A DNA stretch of 64,000 nucleotides from Sphingomonas sanxanigenens DSM 19645 = NX02 (GTDB lineage: Bacteria; Pseudomonadota; Alphaproteobacteria; Sphingomonadales; Sphingomonadaceae), in NCBI RefSeq assembly GCF_000512205.2, contig NZ_CP006644.1:2350520-2414519 (forward strand). The letters are read 5' to 3'. The notes under the pieces were generated by a model. It was given only the letters and a program-made list of their open reading frames with translations. It was not told where the DNA came from and ran no database searches. This document shows, one piece after another, positions 33,016-42,347 of this stretch. The position numbers were made by a program, and so were the translations under genes. The first letter of the stretch is position 1; the number at the start of each line of letters is the position of its first letter.

Positions 33016-34092
33016 TCAATAGTTGACGCCCGGATTGTCCCCCGGATGGATCAGACCGACGACATCCATCCCCTCCGGCGCGATGCATTCCAGCGAGTGG
33101 AGATGCTTGCGCGGGAAGAAGATCACGTCGCCGGGGCCGACCCGGGCGGCGCTGGTCTCGTTCCAGATGATGCCCTCGCCGGACATGATGATCAGCGCCT
33201 CCTCGTAGAGGTGGCGGTGCATTTCGGCGCGGGAGCGCGGGATGTGGCCGATGAACTGCGCGGCGGTGGTCGATCCGATGCGCTTGTCGACGAGCATCTG
33301 GAACCAGCGCGGCCCCATCGCCGTCCGCTCTTCCTCGTCGATCGAAACGACGCGGTCGGGCCAGGCCGCGTCGAACGCCGCGGGCATCTCCGCCAGTTCG
33401 ATCAGCGCCTCGACCGCAGGGCAGGCGGAGACATAGGCGCGCAGCGGCGTGCCGGCGGCCAGGCGGAACGCCTCGCCGGCGCGGACATAGGCGCCGCAGG
33501 GCGCGGTCACCGCGAAGCTGCGGTCGCCGATCGCGATCGTGCCGTTGCCCGCCATGATCCAGAGGATGGTGTCGACACCCTCGGCGGCGAGGATCGGCGT
33601 CTCGCCGTCTTCGAGACGCAGATGGAATTGCGATTGGTGCTCGGCCCCCAGCGACGGCCCGACGATCGTACGCAACGCATAGCGCAGCGAGAGATCGGCC
33701 CCGTGCTCGGGCGAGACCGCGAAGCAGCGGCCGTCGACGCGCGAGACGCCCGTGGCATCAGCGCTGACGAGATCGGGCCGCGGCACGTCGGCGCCGTCGG
33801 TCGCGTCGCTATAGCCGCCGGGAAGATTGGAGTGCGCGCCGTCGCAGAAAGGCGCCGTGCTCGTATGCTTGCAGCCGCAGAACAACACTTCCTCGCCATC
33901 CGCCTGCGCGGTGTAGCGCACCGGCAGGAAGCCGGTGCCTTCGTGCGACCGGCCGTCGCAGAAGGGCTGGCGCTGCGATCGGCCGCAGGAGCACCACAGG
34001 TAGGAACGCCCGGCACGCAGCTCCGCATAATAGGGTTTGCGATGGGCAATCACCGGGCATTTGCCGGTGCAGGCATGGTCGGCCATGGTCAT
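33016..34092 (-). CDS. Double CDGSH iron-sulfur domain fused to a bicupin
   Basis: 358 residues from the ATG at 34092 (AGGA just upstream; ATG at 34086 is an alternative). The N terminus has two CDGSH motifs: CSCGRSQRQPFCDGRSH (34-50, with one extra residue before the His ligand) and CGCKHTSTAPFCDGAH (72-87, canonical). Each would bind a 2Fe-2S cluster through three Cys and one His. Two cupin domains follow: one around 135-190 without an obvious metal set, and one around 258-340 with MHRHLYEEALIIMSGEG and FFPRKHLHSLE, a normal metal site. The whole may be a redox-fed dioxygenase or isomerase. It lies between a DUF885 gene and a TonB receptor on its strand. Confidence 0.82.
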   Translation of the reverse strand: MTMADHACTGKCPVIAHRKPYYAELRAGRSYLWCSCGRSQRQPFCDGRSHEGTGFLPVRYTAQADGEEVLFCGCKHTSTAPFCDGAHSNLPGGYSDATDGADVPRPDLVSADATGVSRVDGRCFAVSPEHGADLSLRYALRTIVGPSLGAEHQSQFHLRLEDGETPILAAEGVDTILWIMAGNGTIAIGDRSFAVTAPCGAYVRAGEAFRLAAGTPLRAYVSACPAVEALIELAEMPAAFDAAWPDRVVSIDEEERTAMGPRWFQMLVDKRIGSTTAAQFIGHIPRSRAEMHRHLYEEALIIMSGEGIIWNETSAARVGPGDVIFFPRKHLHSLECIAPEGMDVVGLIHPGDNPGVNY

Positions 34093-34138
34093 ATTCCTGG
34101 CGGGAAGGAGCAACGCCCCTTCCCGCTGACGGTCCTTA

Positions 34139-36514
34139 TCAGAAGCGCTTGGTCACCTCGAAGCCGATCGTCCGCGGACGATTGGTGATCTTGGTGGTCG
34201 GCACATTGGCGGCGGCGGCGAGGAACACATCGCCCTGCACGTCGAATACATTGTCGACGTAGAGCGCGAACCCCAGTTCGGACTCCGCGTTGTCGGCGCC
34301 GATGCGGGCGTTGACGATGCTGAAATCCTTCTGGGTGCGATAGGTAGCCGCGGTCGGGCGCAACTCGGTGCCGGCCTTGCCCTTGTAGCTGTAGTCGCCG
34401 CGGATCCAGCCGCTCCAGCCATCGACCGCGAGGTCCATCGTGTATTGCGCGGAGAAGTTGGCGGTCAGCGCCGGGATGCGCGGGATCTTGTCACCCTTGC
34501 GACCGGGAGCCGCGATGTCGCTGCTGATCTGGTCCTCGGTCAACTCGCGCTTGGGCAGCCAGTTGAGGCCGGTGGTGATCTGCAGGCTGTCGGTCGGGCG
34601 GCTTTGCAGTTCGAGCTCGATGCCTTCGATCCGCGCCGCGCCGGCATTGCCGATGAAGCCGAACGAGTTGGTCGGATCGCGGCCGGTTACCTGGATATTG
34701 CTCCAGTCGACGCGATAGGCAGCGGCGTTGAAGATCAGGCGGCGGTCGAGCCAGGTCGACTTGAAGCCAAGTTCATAGTTCCACAGCGAGTCCGACTCAT
34801 AGCCATCGGGCACCGCGACCGCGGCGGACTGGTTGGTGCCGCCCAGGCGGAAGCCCTTGGAGGCCAGCGCATAGACGGTGATGTCCTCGGTCGGCTTGTA
34901 CGAGACCTGCGCCTTGGGAATGAAGCGATCCTCGTTGACGCGGCGGTTGTACGGCGCCGGCAGGGTGCTGCCGAAGGTCGGGAACTGGAACAGGGTGGTG
35001 CCGACGTCATTCTGCTTGGCCTCGAACCAGCGCAGGCCGCCCATCACCTCGAAATTGTCGAACAGCTCCAGCGTGGCTTCGCCGAACACCGCCTTCTCCT
35101 TGATGCCGCGCGTGTTGACGCGGGCGAAGGCGCAGGGGTTGCAGTCCTCGATGCCGGCGCCGGGCGCGGTGGAGAAGCCGGTGGGCGGCGTCGAGGCGAC
35201 GATCGGATACCCATCTTCATCGACGATCGGCGAATAGCTGCGGAAATCCGAATCCCGATCGCGGTAGAACACGCCCGCGACCCACTGGAACGCGCCGGTG
35301 CCGGTCGAGTTGAGGCGCGCCTCGAAGGTCTTCTGTTCGACGTTCTGGGTCTGGTCGGTCAGTTCGGGCACCAGATCCGGGCGGACGCAGGGGCGGCCGT
35401 TCGGGCAGGTCTCGCCCGCCGGGCCGACGCCAAGCGACCAGACGAAATTGTCGCGGTAGAACTGCAGGTTGCGCTTGTAGATCGAGCCGGTGACGGTGAG
35501 TTGCGCGAAACCGAGATCGCCATTGCCGGTCAGCGAGTAGATCTCCTGCCGGTCGGGGCGCGGCGAGCGGACATAGCTGCCCGAATTGAACTTGCCGGTT
35601 TCGAAATAGGCGAAACTGGGCACCGCGTCGTTCCAGCCCTGATCGTTGGAATCGCCGCGCTCGCGGAAGCTGTCGTACGGGCTGTATTCGCTGGCGCCAT
35701 GCGTGTTGCGGCGCTGGTACCAGGCCATCGCATCGACCGACCAGCCCGGCGCCGGCTCCCAGCGCAGGATCGCACGGACGCCCGAGGTGGCGTCCGAGTT
35801 GATGTTCTTGTCGTTGAGGCGGACATTGTCGACATAGCCGGCGGTGCGGTCATGATAGCCGACGACGCGAAGGCCGAGCGTTCCCGCCACGATCGGCATG
35901 TTAACCATGCCATAGACGTTGTAGCCCTCGTCACCGCCCGTCACGATGTTGGCGCCCGCCTTCACCGAGCCCTCGACGTCGGTGAGGTTGGGCTTGTTGG
36001 TGATGAAGCGGATCGCGCCGGTCTGCGAGTTCGCGCCGAAGGTGGTGCTCTGCGGCCCCTTCAGCACCTCGACGCGCGACATGTCGTAAAGCTGGAGGTC
36101 GCCGATCTGCGAGCCTGAGTCACCGGTCGAACTCTGGATGCCCGGCACCGGCACTTCGTCATAATAGACGGCGACCTGTTCCTGGCCCGCCGACTGGATG
36201 CCGCGCAGCGTGTAGCGCTTCAGGCCCGGCCCCTGATCGGTGAAGGTCAGGCCCGGCACGCGATAGGCGAAATCCTGGAAGCCGGTGGCGCCGGTGCGCG
36301 CCAGCGTATCGCCGCTGATCGCGCTGATCGACGCCGGAATATCCTGCAGCCGTTCCTCGCCGCGCTTTCGGGCGGTGACGACGATATCGCCGTCGATCGA
36401 GGCGGCGGCAGGCGCCGCCTCTTCGCTCTGCGCCACTGCCGCTGCGGGCATGGTTGCCAGCGCGACCACCGCGAGCGAGGCATAGGACCAGAGCTGTGCG
36501 TTACGTCGTTGCAT
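34139..36514 (-). CDS. TonB-dependent receptor
   Basis: 791 residues from the ATG at 36514, chosen because AAGGGGA precedes it; the frame is open back to 36580. Signal peptide (SYASLAVVALATMPA, then AAVA), the TonB-box-like DGDIVVTARKRGEER, plug motifs (QDIPASISAISGDTLARTGA; VEVLKGPQSTTFGANSQTGA) and a barrel ending in GFEVTKRF. The plug form with GPQSTTFG is that of sphingomonad receptors for carbohydrates, aromatic compounds or peptides; cargo is not predictable. It lies 46 bases after the CDGSH-cupin gene start region and may form a unit with it. Confidence 0.92.
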   Translation of the reverse strand: MQRRNAQLWSYASLAVVALATMPAAAVAQSEEAAPAAASIDGDIVVTARKRGEERLQDIPASISAISGDTLARTGATGFQDFAYRVPGLTFTDQGPGLKRYTLRGIQSAGQEQVAVYYDEVPVPGIQSSTGDSGSQIGDLQLYDMSRVEVLKGPQSTTFGANSQTGAIRFITNKPNLTDVEGSVKAGANIVTGGDEGYNVYGMVNMPIVAGTLGLRVVGYHDRTAGYVDNVRLNDKNINSDATSGVRAILRWEPAPGWSVDAMAWYQRRNTHGASEYSPYDSFRERGDSNDQGWNDAVPSFAYFETGKFNSGSYVRSPRPDRQEIYSLTGNGDLGFAQLTVTGSIYKRNLQFYRDNFVWSLGVGPAGETCPNGRPCVRPDLVPELTDQTQNVEQKTFEARLNSTGTGAFQWVAGVFYRDRDSDFRSYSPIVDEDGYPIVASTPPTGFSTAPGAGIEDCNPCAFARVNTRGIKEKAVFGEATLELFDNFEVMGGLRWFEAKQNDVGTTLFQFPTFGSTLPAPYNRRVNEDRFIPKAQVSYKPTEDITVYALASKGFRLGGTNQSAAVAVPDGYESDSLWNYELGFKSTWLDRRLIFNAAAYRVDWSNIQVTGRDPTNSFGFIGNAGAARIEGIELELQSRPTDSLQITTGLNWLPKRELTEDQISSDIAAPGRKGDKIPRIPALTANFSAQYTMDLAVDGWSGWIRGDYSYKGKAGTELRPTAATYRTQKDFSIVNARIGADNAESELGFALYVDNVFDVQGDVFLAAAANVPTTKITNRPRTIGFEVTKRF

Positions 36515-36741
36515 CGTGATTCCCCTTATGGCTTGGAACGTGCTTCCCCTGCGCGCCTTCGCATTCATATTCTTTTTCATATGTGTATGTTTGATTTAGG
36601 CTTGAAGCAAGTGAGGAATCACAGCGCGTAGCGGTGCGATGCACGGCGCCGCTGCAGCCCGCGGAAATCCTTTGTTACGGTAATGTTAAAGCCTGCGCGA
36701 GACCGTCGCGCGGGCTGGATTCTCTCGGCGGGGCGACGCGA

Positions 36742-38034
36742 TCAGCGCACGAAGGCGCCGCGGATCTTTTTGGTGGCGAGCCCGGCGGCGAGGATGAGTC
36801 GCGGCAGGTGGCGCGCGATCAGGAAGCCGCTCACCCTCCGCGGCGGCTCCAGCGCGAGCAGCGGCTGCCCCGGCAAATGGCCGAGGCAGCGCGCGACCTC
36901 GCGGCCGATCAGCACATTGGTGGCTAGGCCGCGCCCGTTGCACGCCTGCACGGCGACCAGCCCCTCGGCAACGCGGACGAGGCGCGGCAGCAGATCGGTG
37001 TTCACCCAGGCGGTGCCCTGCCAGACATGGTCAAGCGCAAGCGGGCGGTGGATCGACAGCATCGTTGCCAGCCGCGCATTGACCCCGGCGGTCGCCGCCT
37101 CATGCGTCAGCCGGTCGGAAGCGGGAAAGGCGGTGACGAGCCGGTCGCCAGCAGCATAGCGGATCGAGAAGACGTCGGTCTCCAGATCGGTCATGCTCTC
37201 GCCACCGGGCAGGATGGCCGCGCGCATGTCCGCGGGCAGTTTTTCGGTGGCGACCTCGCACACCGGCAGCGGCAGCACAGATCCGCGCAATTCGGGGCGC
37301 AGCGCTGCATTGCCGCCATTTGCGGCGAGAATCACGGTGCGCGCGAGCACCTCGCCGCCGGCGGTGCGCAGCCGCCATGAGCCGGCGCGGCCTTCGACCG
37401 CGAGCACCGCGCTCTGCTCATGCAGCCGCGCGCCCGCCTGTTCGGCACGATCGGCCAGCCCGCGCGCGAGCAGCAGCGGATCGACCGCGCCGCCGCTGGC
37501 ATCGTGGATCGCCGCGCGATAGCCCCGGCAGCCGGTCGCCTGCTCCACCTCGGTCGCATCCAGCAGGCGCAGGTCACTGCGCACCGCGCGCCATTCCTCG
37601 ATCACCGCGCCCAGCCGTTGCGCTGCGCCCGGCCCTGCGGCCGGAGCGAGAAAGCCCGTGGGCCGCGCGTCGCACGCCAACCCTTCGCGATCGATCATGT
37701 CGAACAGATGCCGGCCGCTCTGCGCCACGAATCGCAGCAGTGCGGTGCCGCGATCCGGCCCCAGCCGCCGCACCACCTTCGCAGGCGTGGTGCGAACGAA
37801 CTGCGGCGCGACCACCCCGGCGCTGGTGCCCGTGGCCCCCGCGCCGATGCGCGCGCCCTCCAGCAGCATAACATCGACTCCGGCACGCGCGAGGTGCAGA
37901 GCGGTCGAAAGGCCGGCGACACCGCCACCGACGATCGCGACATCCGCGCGCACCCCGCCCGCCAGCGCCGGCCGTGGTGGGGCCCCTGCCCCCGCCCCCC
38001 ATATCGGCACACCATCCGCTGCGAGCCCGCTCAT
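36742..38034 (-). CDS. FAD-dependent oxidoreductase, DAO family (PuuB-like), second copy
   Basis: 430 residues. FAD motif VAIVGGGVAGLSTALHLARAG (about 32-52), then GATGTSAGVVAPQF, TVILAANGGNAALRP and VQACNGRGLATNVLIGREVA. The layout is the same as the oxidoreductase at 21437, and the two are paralogues by eye. No signal peptide. Probably oxidises an amine or amino acid carbon and passes electrons to oxygen or the respiratory chain. It faces away from the TonB receptor gene at 38335, with a 300-base divergent promoter region between them. Confidence 0.83.
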   Translation of the reverse strand: MSGLAADGVPIWGAGAGAPPRPALAGGVRADVAIVGGGVAGLSTALHLARAGVDVMLLEGARIGAGATGTSAGVVAPQFVRTTPAKVVRRLGPDRGTALLRFVAQSGRHLFDMIDREGLACDARPTGFLAPAAGPGAAQRLGAVIEEWRAVRSDLRLLDATEVEQATGCRGYRAAIHDASGGAVDPLLLARGLADRAEQAGARLHEQSAVLAVEGRAGSWRLRTAGGEVLARTVILAANGGNAALRPELRGSVLPLPVCEVATEKLPADMRAAILPGGESMTDLETDVFSIRYAAGDRLVTAFPASDRLTHEAATAGVNARLATMLSIHRPLALDHVWQGTAWVNTDLLPRLVRVAEGLVAVQACNGRGLATNVLIGREVARCLGHLPGQPLLALEPPRRVSGFLIARHLPRLILAAGLATKKIRGAFVR

Positions 38035-38334
38035 GCGCGGGCTGTCCTACGACCGAATCGGCGCGCCGCGTCCATGCGCCGAAGGTCGATCCTTCCGGCC
38101 ATCCAATCGCGGTTATTACCCGCTCCACGCGAGGCATCGCCCAAGCGACGGCAAATATCCCTGTTCTTCAACGTTTTGAGACCCGCCCTGCCCGGTGACG
38201 ATTCCATGACAAGCATCTTGCATTGTAATCCGATTGCACACAATATCGCATGCATATTCACATAAAAAGTATCGCAAGCGAGGAACGAACGGTCCCCGGC
38301 GCCGTGGCACGCCGGATGAAAAAGGGGTCCCGTG
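38035..38334. promoter_or_regulatory. Divergent promoter region between FAD oxidoreductase and TonB receptor
   Basis: 300 bases without a gene. The half nearest the receptor is AT-rich (38215-38275) and contains CGCATGCATATTCACAT. This resembles CGCATTCATATTC upstream of the receptor at 36514. AAGGGG at 38322-38327 is the ribosome site of the receptor. Confidence 0.4.
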
Positions 38335-40635
38335 ATGATGCTACCAGGAACGCGCGCTCATCTTTCGACCACGAGCCTGATCGGGCTGGCCATCCTGTCT
38401 CTTGCCGGCGCATCGCCGGCATCGGCGCAGACCGAGCCCGCCGCCGAAGACGCCGGCACCAACAGCGGCGACATCGTCGTCACCGCCGAGCGCCGCAGCC
38501 AGAACCTGCAGGACGTGCCGGCATCGATCACCGCCTTCGACGGCAATTCGCTGCGCGACCTTCGCGTCACCCAGGTGAGCGATCTGTCGCGGCTGACGCC
38601 CGGTCTCGCGGTGCGCGTCTCGGGCTCGACCTCCGATCCGCAATTCACCGTGCGCGGCATCGGCATGAACAATTCGGAGACCAACCAGAATCCGGCGGTC
38701 ACCACTTATCTCGACGAGATCGCGCTGCCCTCCAACGCGATGCTCGGCGTCCAGCTGTTCGATCTCGAGCGGGTCGAGGTCCTCAAGGGGCCGCAGGGCA
38801 CCTTCTACGGCCGCAATACCACCGGCGGCGCGGTCAATCTGATCACCAAGCGCCCGACGCGCGAACTGAGCGTCGATGCGCGTGTGGATGCCGGCTCGCT
38901 GGCGCTGCGCGAGATCGAGGTGGGCATCGGCGGCCCGATCACCAGCACTTTGTCCGCGCGCGTCGCCGCCAATTCCTACCAGCGCCATGGCTGGCAGGAT
39001 CTGATCGTGAGCGGCCCGCGCCACGGCGATTTCGGCACGCGCAACGGCGACCTCGACCGGCAGGCGTTCCGCGCGTCGTTGCTGTGGGAGCCCGGCACGG
39101 TGTTCAACGCGCTACTGGTGGGCGATTATTCGACCACCAACGACGATGCGATGGCCTATCAGCACACCGGCAACCTGAAGAAGGATGGCAGCCGCACCTT
39201 CTGCGGCTATGTCGCCACCGGCATCCGCGACGAGGCGAATTGCGGATCCTATGCGATCCCGCGCACCGGCCCCGGCGGCACTCCCGTCTCCGGCGTGCAG
39301 ATCTTCTCGGACCTGCAGGACGATCCTCGCACCGCTTATGCCAGCTTCGTCTACGGCAACCAGAACGATGTCGATACCGGCGGCGTCTCGCTGAAAATGA
39401 ACGCCGATTTCGGCCCGGTCATCCTCACCTCGGTCACCGGCTACCGCAAATACAAGCGGATCAGCACCGCCGATGACGGCTCCCCCTATGTGCTGAGCGA
39501 CAATTATCGCGACCAGCGCATGAGCGTGTTCCAGCAGGAATTGCGCGCGGGATCGGGCGAAGGCTGGGGCGCGCTGAGCTGGATCGCTGGCATGTATTAT
39601 ACCCGCGACACCAATGATGATTTCGTGCTGTTCGACCAGAGCGACCAGTTCGCCTATTCGGCCGAGTTCGTTTCCACCTATCGTCAGGTGACCGAGTCAT
39701 TGGCTGCCTTCGCGCAGGTCGATTATGCGCTGACGGACCAACTCACCTTGACCGCCGGCGGGCGCTATACCGGCGAGCGCAAAGAGTTTTCCTATGACGG
39801 CTCGGTGATCGGATCGGGCGCCTTCCCGGTGCCTGTGCAGGGCTACGACAACCATATCAACGCCGATCGCGGCACGTGGCGCGTCTCGCTGAAATATGAG
39901 CCCAGCGCCGATCTCAACCTCTATGCGAACGTCAGTACCGGATTCAAGGGCGGCGGCTTTCCCGGCACGATCGCCTTCTCGGTGGGCCAGCTCACCCCGT
40001 TCGCGCCGGAGACGATCACCGCCTATGAAGGCGGCGTGAAAGCGGCGCTGTTCGATCGCACGGTGCGCCTCAACACCGCCTTCTATTATTATGACTGGAA
40101 GGATTTCCAGGCGACCACGCAGGTCAATGTCTCGGGCGTGCCGCTGGTCATCCTCGGCACCGCCGGCGATGCCCGCATCTATGGCGTGGAAGGGGATATC
40201 AGCTGGTATCCGGTGCCCTCGCTGATGCTGCGCGGCGGCTTCAACTGGAACGACGCGAAGATCAAGAACGGCCGCTACGACGGCCAGATCCCGCCCAACA
40301 CGCCGGATATCTCGGCCACCGGCTTCGCCCGCTGGGAACCGAAAAACCTGTTCGGTGCGCTGACCCCCTATGCGCAGGCGGACGTCAGCTACACCAGCGC
40401 CACCTTCGTCGCGCTCGCCAATGCGCCGACGGTGAAGGAGCCCAAGGCCTTCTTCGCCAACGCCCGCATCGGCCTGAAGCATGACAATGGCATCGAGATC
40501 GCCGGCTGGGTGCGCAACCTGACCGACAAGCTCTACCGCACCTCGATCCTCGGCTCGGGCTCCGCCTCGCTGCCGGCGCGCGCCACCTTCAACGATCCGC
40601 GCACGTGGGGCGTCAGCCTCGGCTACCACTTCTAG
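38335..40635 (+). CDS. TonB-dependent receptor
   Basis: 766 residues from the ATG at 38335 (AAGGGG seven bases upstream; a GTG at 38332 is less likely). Signal peptide TSLIGLAILSLAGASPASA, TonB-box-like SGDIVVTAERRSQN, plug motifs LQDVPASITAFDG, NQNPAVTTYLDEIALPSNAM and VEVLKGPQGTFYGRNTTGGA, and a barrel ending WGVSLGYHF with a terminal Phe. This is the GPQGTFYGRNTTGG class abundant in sphingomonads. An exported amidohydrolase starts 62 bases downstream on the same strand, a receptor-hydrolase pair like that in the operon at 18309-31002. Confidence 0.93.
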   Translation: MMLPGTRAHLSTTSLIGLAILSLAGASPASAQTEPAAEDAGTNSGDIVVTAERRSQNLQDVPASITAFDGNSLRDLRVTQVSDLSRLTPGLAVRVSGSTSDPQFTVRGIGMNNSETNQNPAVTTYLDEIALPSNAMLGVQLFDLERVEVLKGPQGTFYGRNTTGGAVNLITKRPTRELSVDARVDAGSLALREIEVGIGGPITSTLSARVAANSYQRHGWQDLIVSGPRHGDFGTRNGDLDRQAFRASLLWEPGTVFNALLVGDYSTTNDDAMAYQHTGNLKKDGSRTFCGYVATGIRDEANCGSYAIPRTGPGGTPVSGVQIFSDLQDDPRTAYASFVYGNQNDVDTGGVSLKMNADFGPVILTSVTGYRKYKRISTADDGSPYVLSDNYRDQRMSVFQQELRAGSGEGWGALSWIAGMYYTRDTNDDFVLFDQSDQFAYSAEFVSTYRQVTESLAAFAQVDYALTDQLTLTAGGRYTGERKEFSYDGSVIGSGAFPVPVQGYDNHINADRGTWRVSLKYEPSADLNLYANVSTGFKGGGFPGTIAFSVGQLTPFAPETITAYEGGVKAALFDRTVRLNTAFYYYDWKDFQATTQVNVSGVPLVILGTAGDARIYGVEGDISWYPVPSLMLRGGFNWNDAKIKNGRYDGQIPPNTPDISATGFARWEPKNLFGALTPYAQADVSYTSATFVALANAPTVKEPKAFFANARIGLKHDNGIEIAGWVRNLTDKLYRTSILGSGSASLPARATFNDPRTWGVSLGYHF

Positions 40636-40697
40636 AAAAATTCGACCTCAATGCCCGGGGCGCCGCGGCGCTCCGGGTCCAGTCGGGAGAGATATCC

Positions 40698-42263
40698 ATG
40701 GCCCTTCGCACCAGCCTTATCCGTTCCGTCGCGCTCGCCGGCGCGGCGCTGTTCACCGCCACCGCCGCCACAGCGCAGGCCCCCTCCGGCCCCGCCGCCG
40801 CCGAACAGCCGCCCAAGGCGTGGTTCGGCCCGCAGGCCGCCCCCTACAAGGTGGAAACGCCGATCGCGTTGATCCACGGCCTGCTGATCGACGCCACCGG
40901 CGCACCGGCCAAGCCCGGCCACACGGTGCTGATCGACGGCGGCAAGATCGAGGCGGTGGGCCCGGACGGGTCGATCCCGATCCCGTCGGACGCGCGCGTG
41001 TTCGACGCCAGCGGCATGACGATCATGCCCGGGCTGATCAATTCCAACCAGCACATCCAGTTGAACCCGCTCTTCCCCGCGCCCGTCGCCGACCTGCCGA
41101 TTGCGGATCTGCGCGCGCGCTGGGAAGCCAATTTCGCGAACATGCCGCGCAAGGCCTTCGTCTATCTGATGCAGGGCATCACGACGATGCGGCAGACCAG
41201 CGGCCCCTACAAGCGCGAGCTGCCGGTAAAGCAGCAGATCGATTCCGGCCAGATCCCCGGTCCGCGGATCATGCTGGGCGGTGCGCTGATCATGAGCCGC
41301 CAGCATTTCCAGCAATATACCGATAAGAACCGCACGCCCGCCGAGGCGCTGGACTGGCTGGAGAACGACTTCGCCTATTTCGTGGTCGACGATATCGACA
41401 GGGATCTCGCCAAGATTTCGGGGCCAGAATTCAATTACTGGAAGCTCTACCTCGGCGACGAGGTGTTCGACGGCAAGAACGACTTCACCGACGACCAACT
41501 GCGCAAGATCATCGCCAAGGGCCATGCGCTCGGCAAGAAGATCGACGTTCACGCCAACAGCACGCCGGACGGTTTCGCCCGCCTGCTCAAGTTCGACATC
41601 GACACGCTGGAGCACCCGTTCGAGACCGACTTCCTCCTCGACGAGAAGACCATCGCCGGCTTCGCGAAGAAGGGCGTGATCGCCGATACGCTGCTGCGCG
41701 TGCGGGTGACGGCGGCGGAGCACCAGATGGATCCCAACCGCTTCAATACCACCGACTATATCATGTCGTCGACGCCCGAAGAATATCGCATCATCATGAA
41801 CTATCGGGACAAGATGCTCTACAACAAGCGCAATCCCGATCATCGCGGCCTCGCCTTCTATGAGAAGCGCGCGTCCAACAGCGACATGTTCGGCCAGTCC
41901 GGCCCCTCGTTCAACGACCAGATGAAGGGGCGCGACACCGCGCGCGAGAACATGCGCCGCTTCATCAAGGCCGGCGTCAAATTCTCGATGGGGACGGACA
42001 GCACCTCCTTCCTCAACTTCCAGCAGGACGACCCCAACGCCACCGAGATGGCCTATATGGTCGAACTGGGGATGACGCCGATGGACTCGATCATCGCATC
42101 CACCCGCAACGGCGCCGAGATGCTCGGCATGTCGGCTTCGCTCGGCACCGTCGAGGCCGGCAAGATCGCCGACGTCATCGTCGTCGCCGGCAATCCGCTG
42201 GAGGATATCGGCGTGATGAAGAATGTCGCGGTCGTCATCAAGGACGGTATCCGCTTCAAATAG
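40698..42263 (+). CDS. Exported amidohydrolase with altered HxH metal motif
   Basis: 521 residues from the ATG at 40698 (GGGAGAG upstream; earlier open frame rejected). Signal peptide IRSVALAGAALFTATAATAQ. An imidazolonepropionase/prolidase-like barrel is visible: SGMTIMPGLINSNQHIQ, where the usual D-x-HxH is N-S-N-Q-H (Asn115, Asn117, His119); then YWKLYLGDE, KIDVHANSTPDG, DTLEHPFE and FSMGTDSTS with the later ligands kept. The C terminus has the usual LGTVEAGKIADVIVV. Loss of the first histidine suggests a mononuclear metal site. It directly follows the TonB receptor gene and is probably co-transcribed with it. Confidence 0.83.
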   Translation: MALRTSLIRSVALAGAALFTATAATAQAPSGPAAAEQPPKAWFGPQAAPYKVETPIALIHGLLIDATGAPAKPGHTVLIDGGKIEAVGPDGSIPIPSDARVFDASGMTIMPGLINSNQHIQLNPLFPAPVADLPIADLRARWEANFANMPRKAFVYLMQGITTMRQTSGPYKRELPVKQQIDSGQIPGPRIMLGGALIMSRQHFQQYTDKNRTPAEALDWLENDFAYFVVDDIDRDLAKISGPEFNYWKLYLGDEVFDGKNDFTDDQLRKIIAKGHALGKKIDVHANSTPDGFARLLKFDIDTLEHPFETDFLLDEKTIAGFAKKGVIADTLLRVRVTAAEHQMDPNRFNTTDYIMSSTPEEYRIIMNYRDKMLYNKRNPDHRGLAFYEKRASNSDMFGQSGPSFNDQMKGRDTARENMRRFIKAGVKFSMGTDSTSFLNFQQDDPNATEMAYMVELGMTPMDSIIASTRNGAEMLGMSASLGTVEAGKIADVIVVAGNPLEDIGVMKNVAVVIKDGIRFK

Positions 42264-42347
42264 TCCCTCCCGCACGACGGGTCGCAACGCCTGCCGTCCA
42301 TCCGGCTTCCGGACAGGCGGCAGGCGAACGCATGTCCGGACGCCGAA

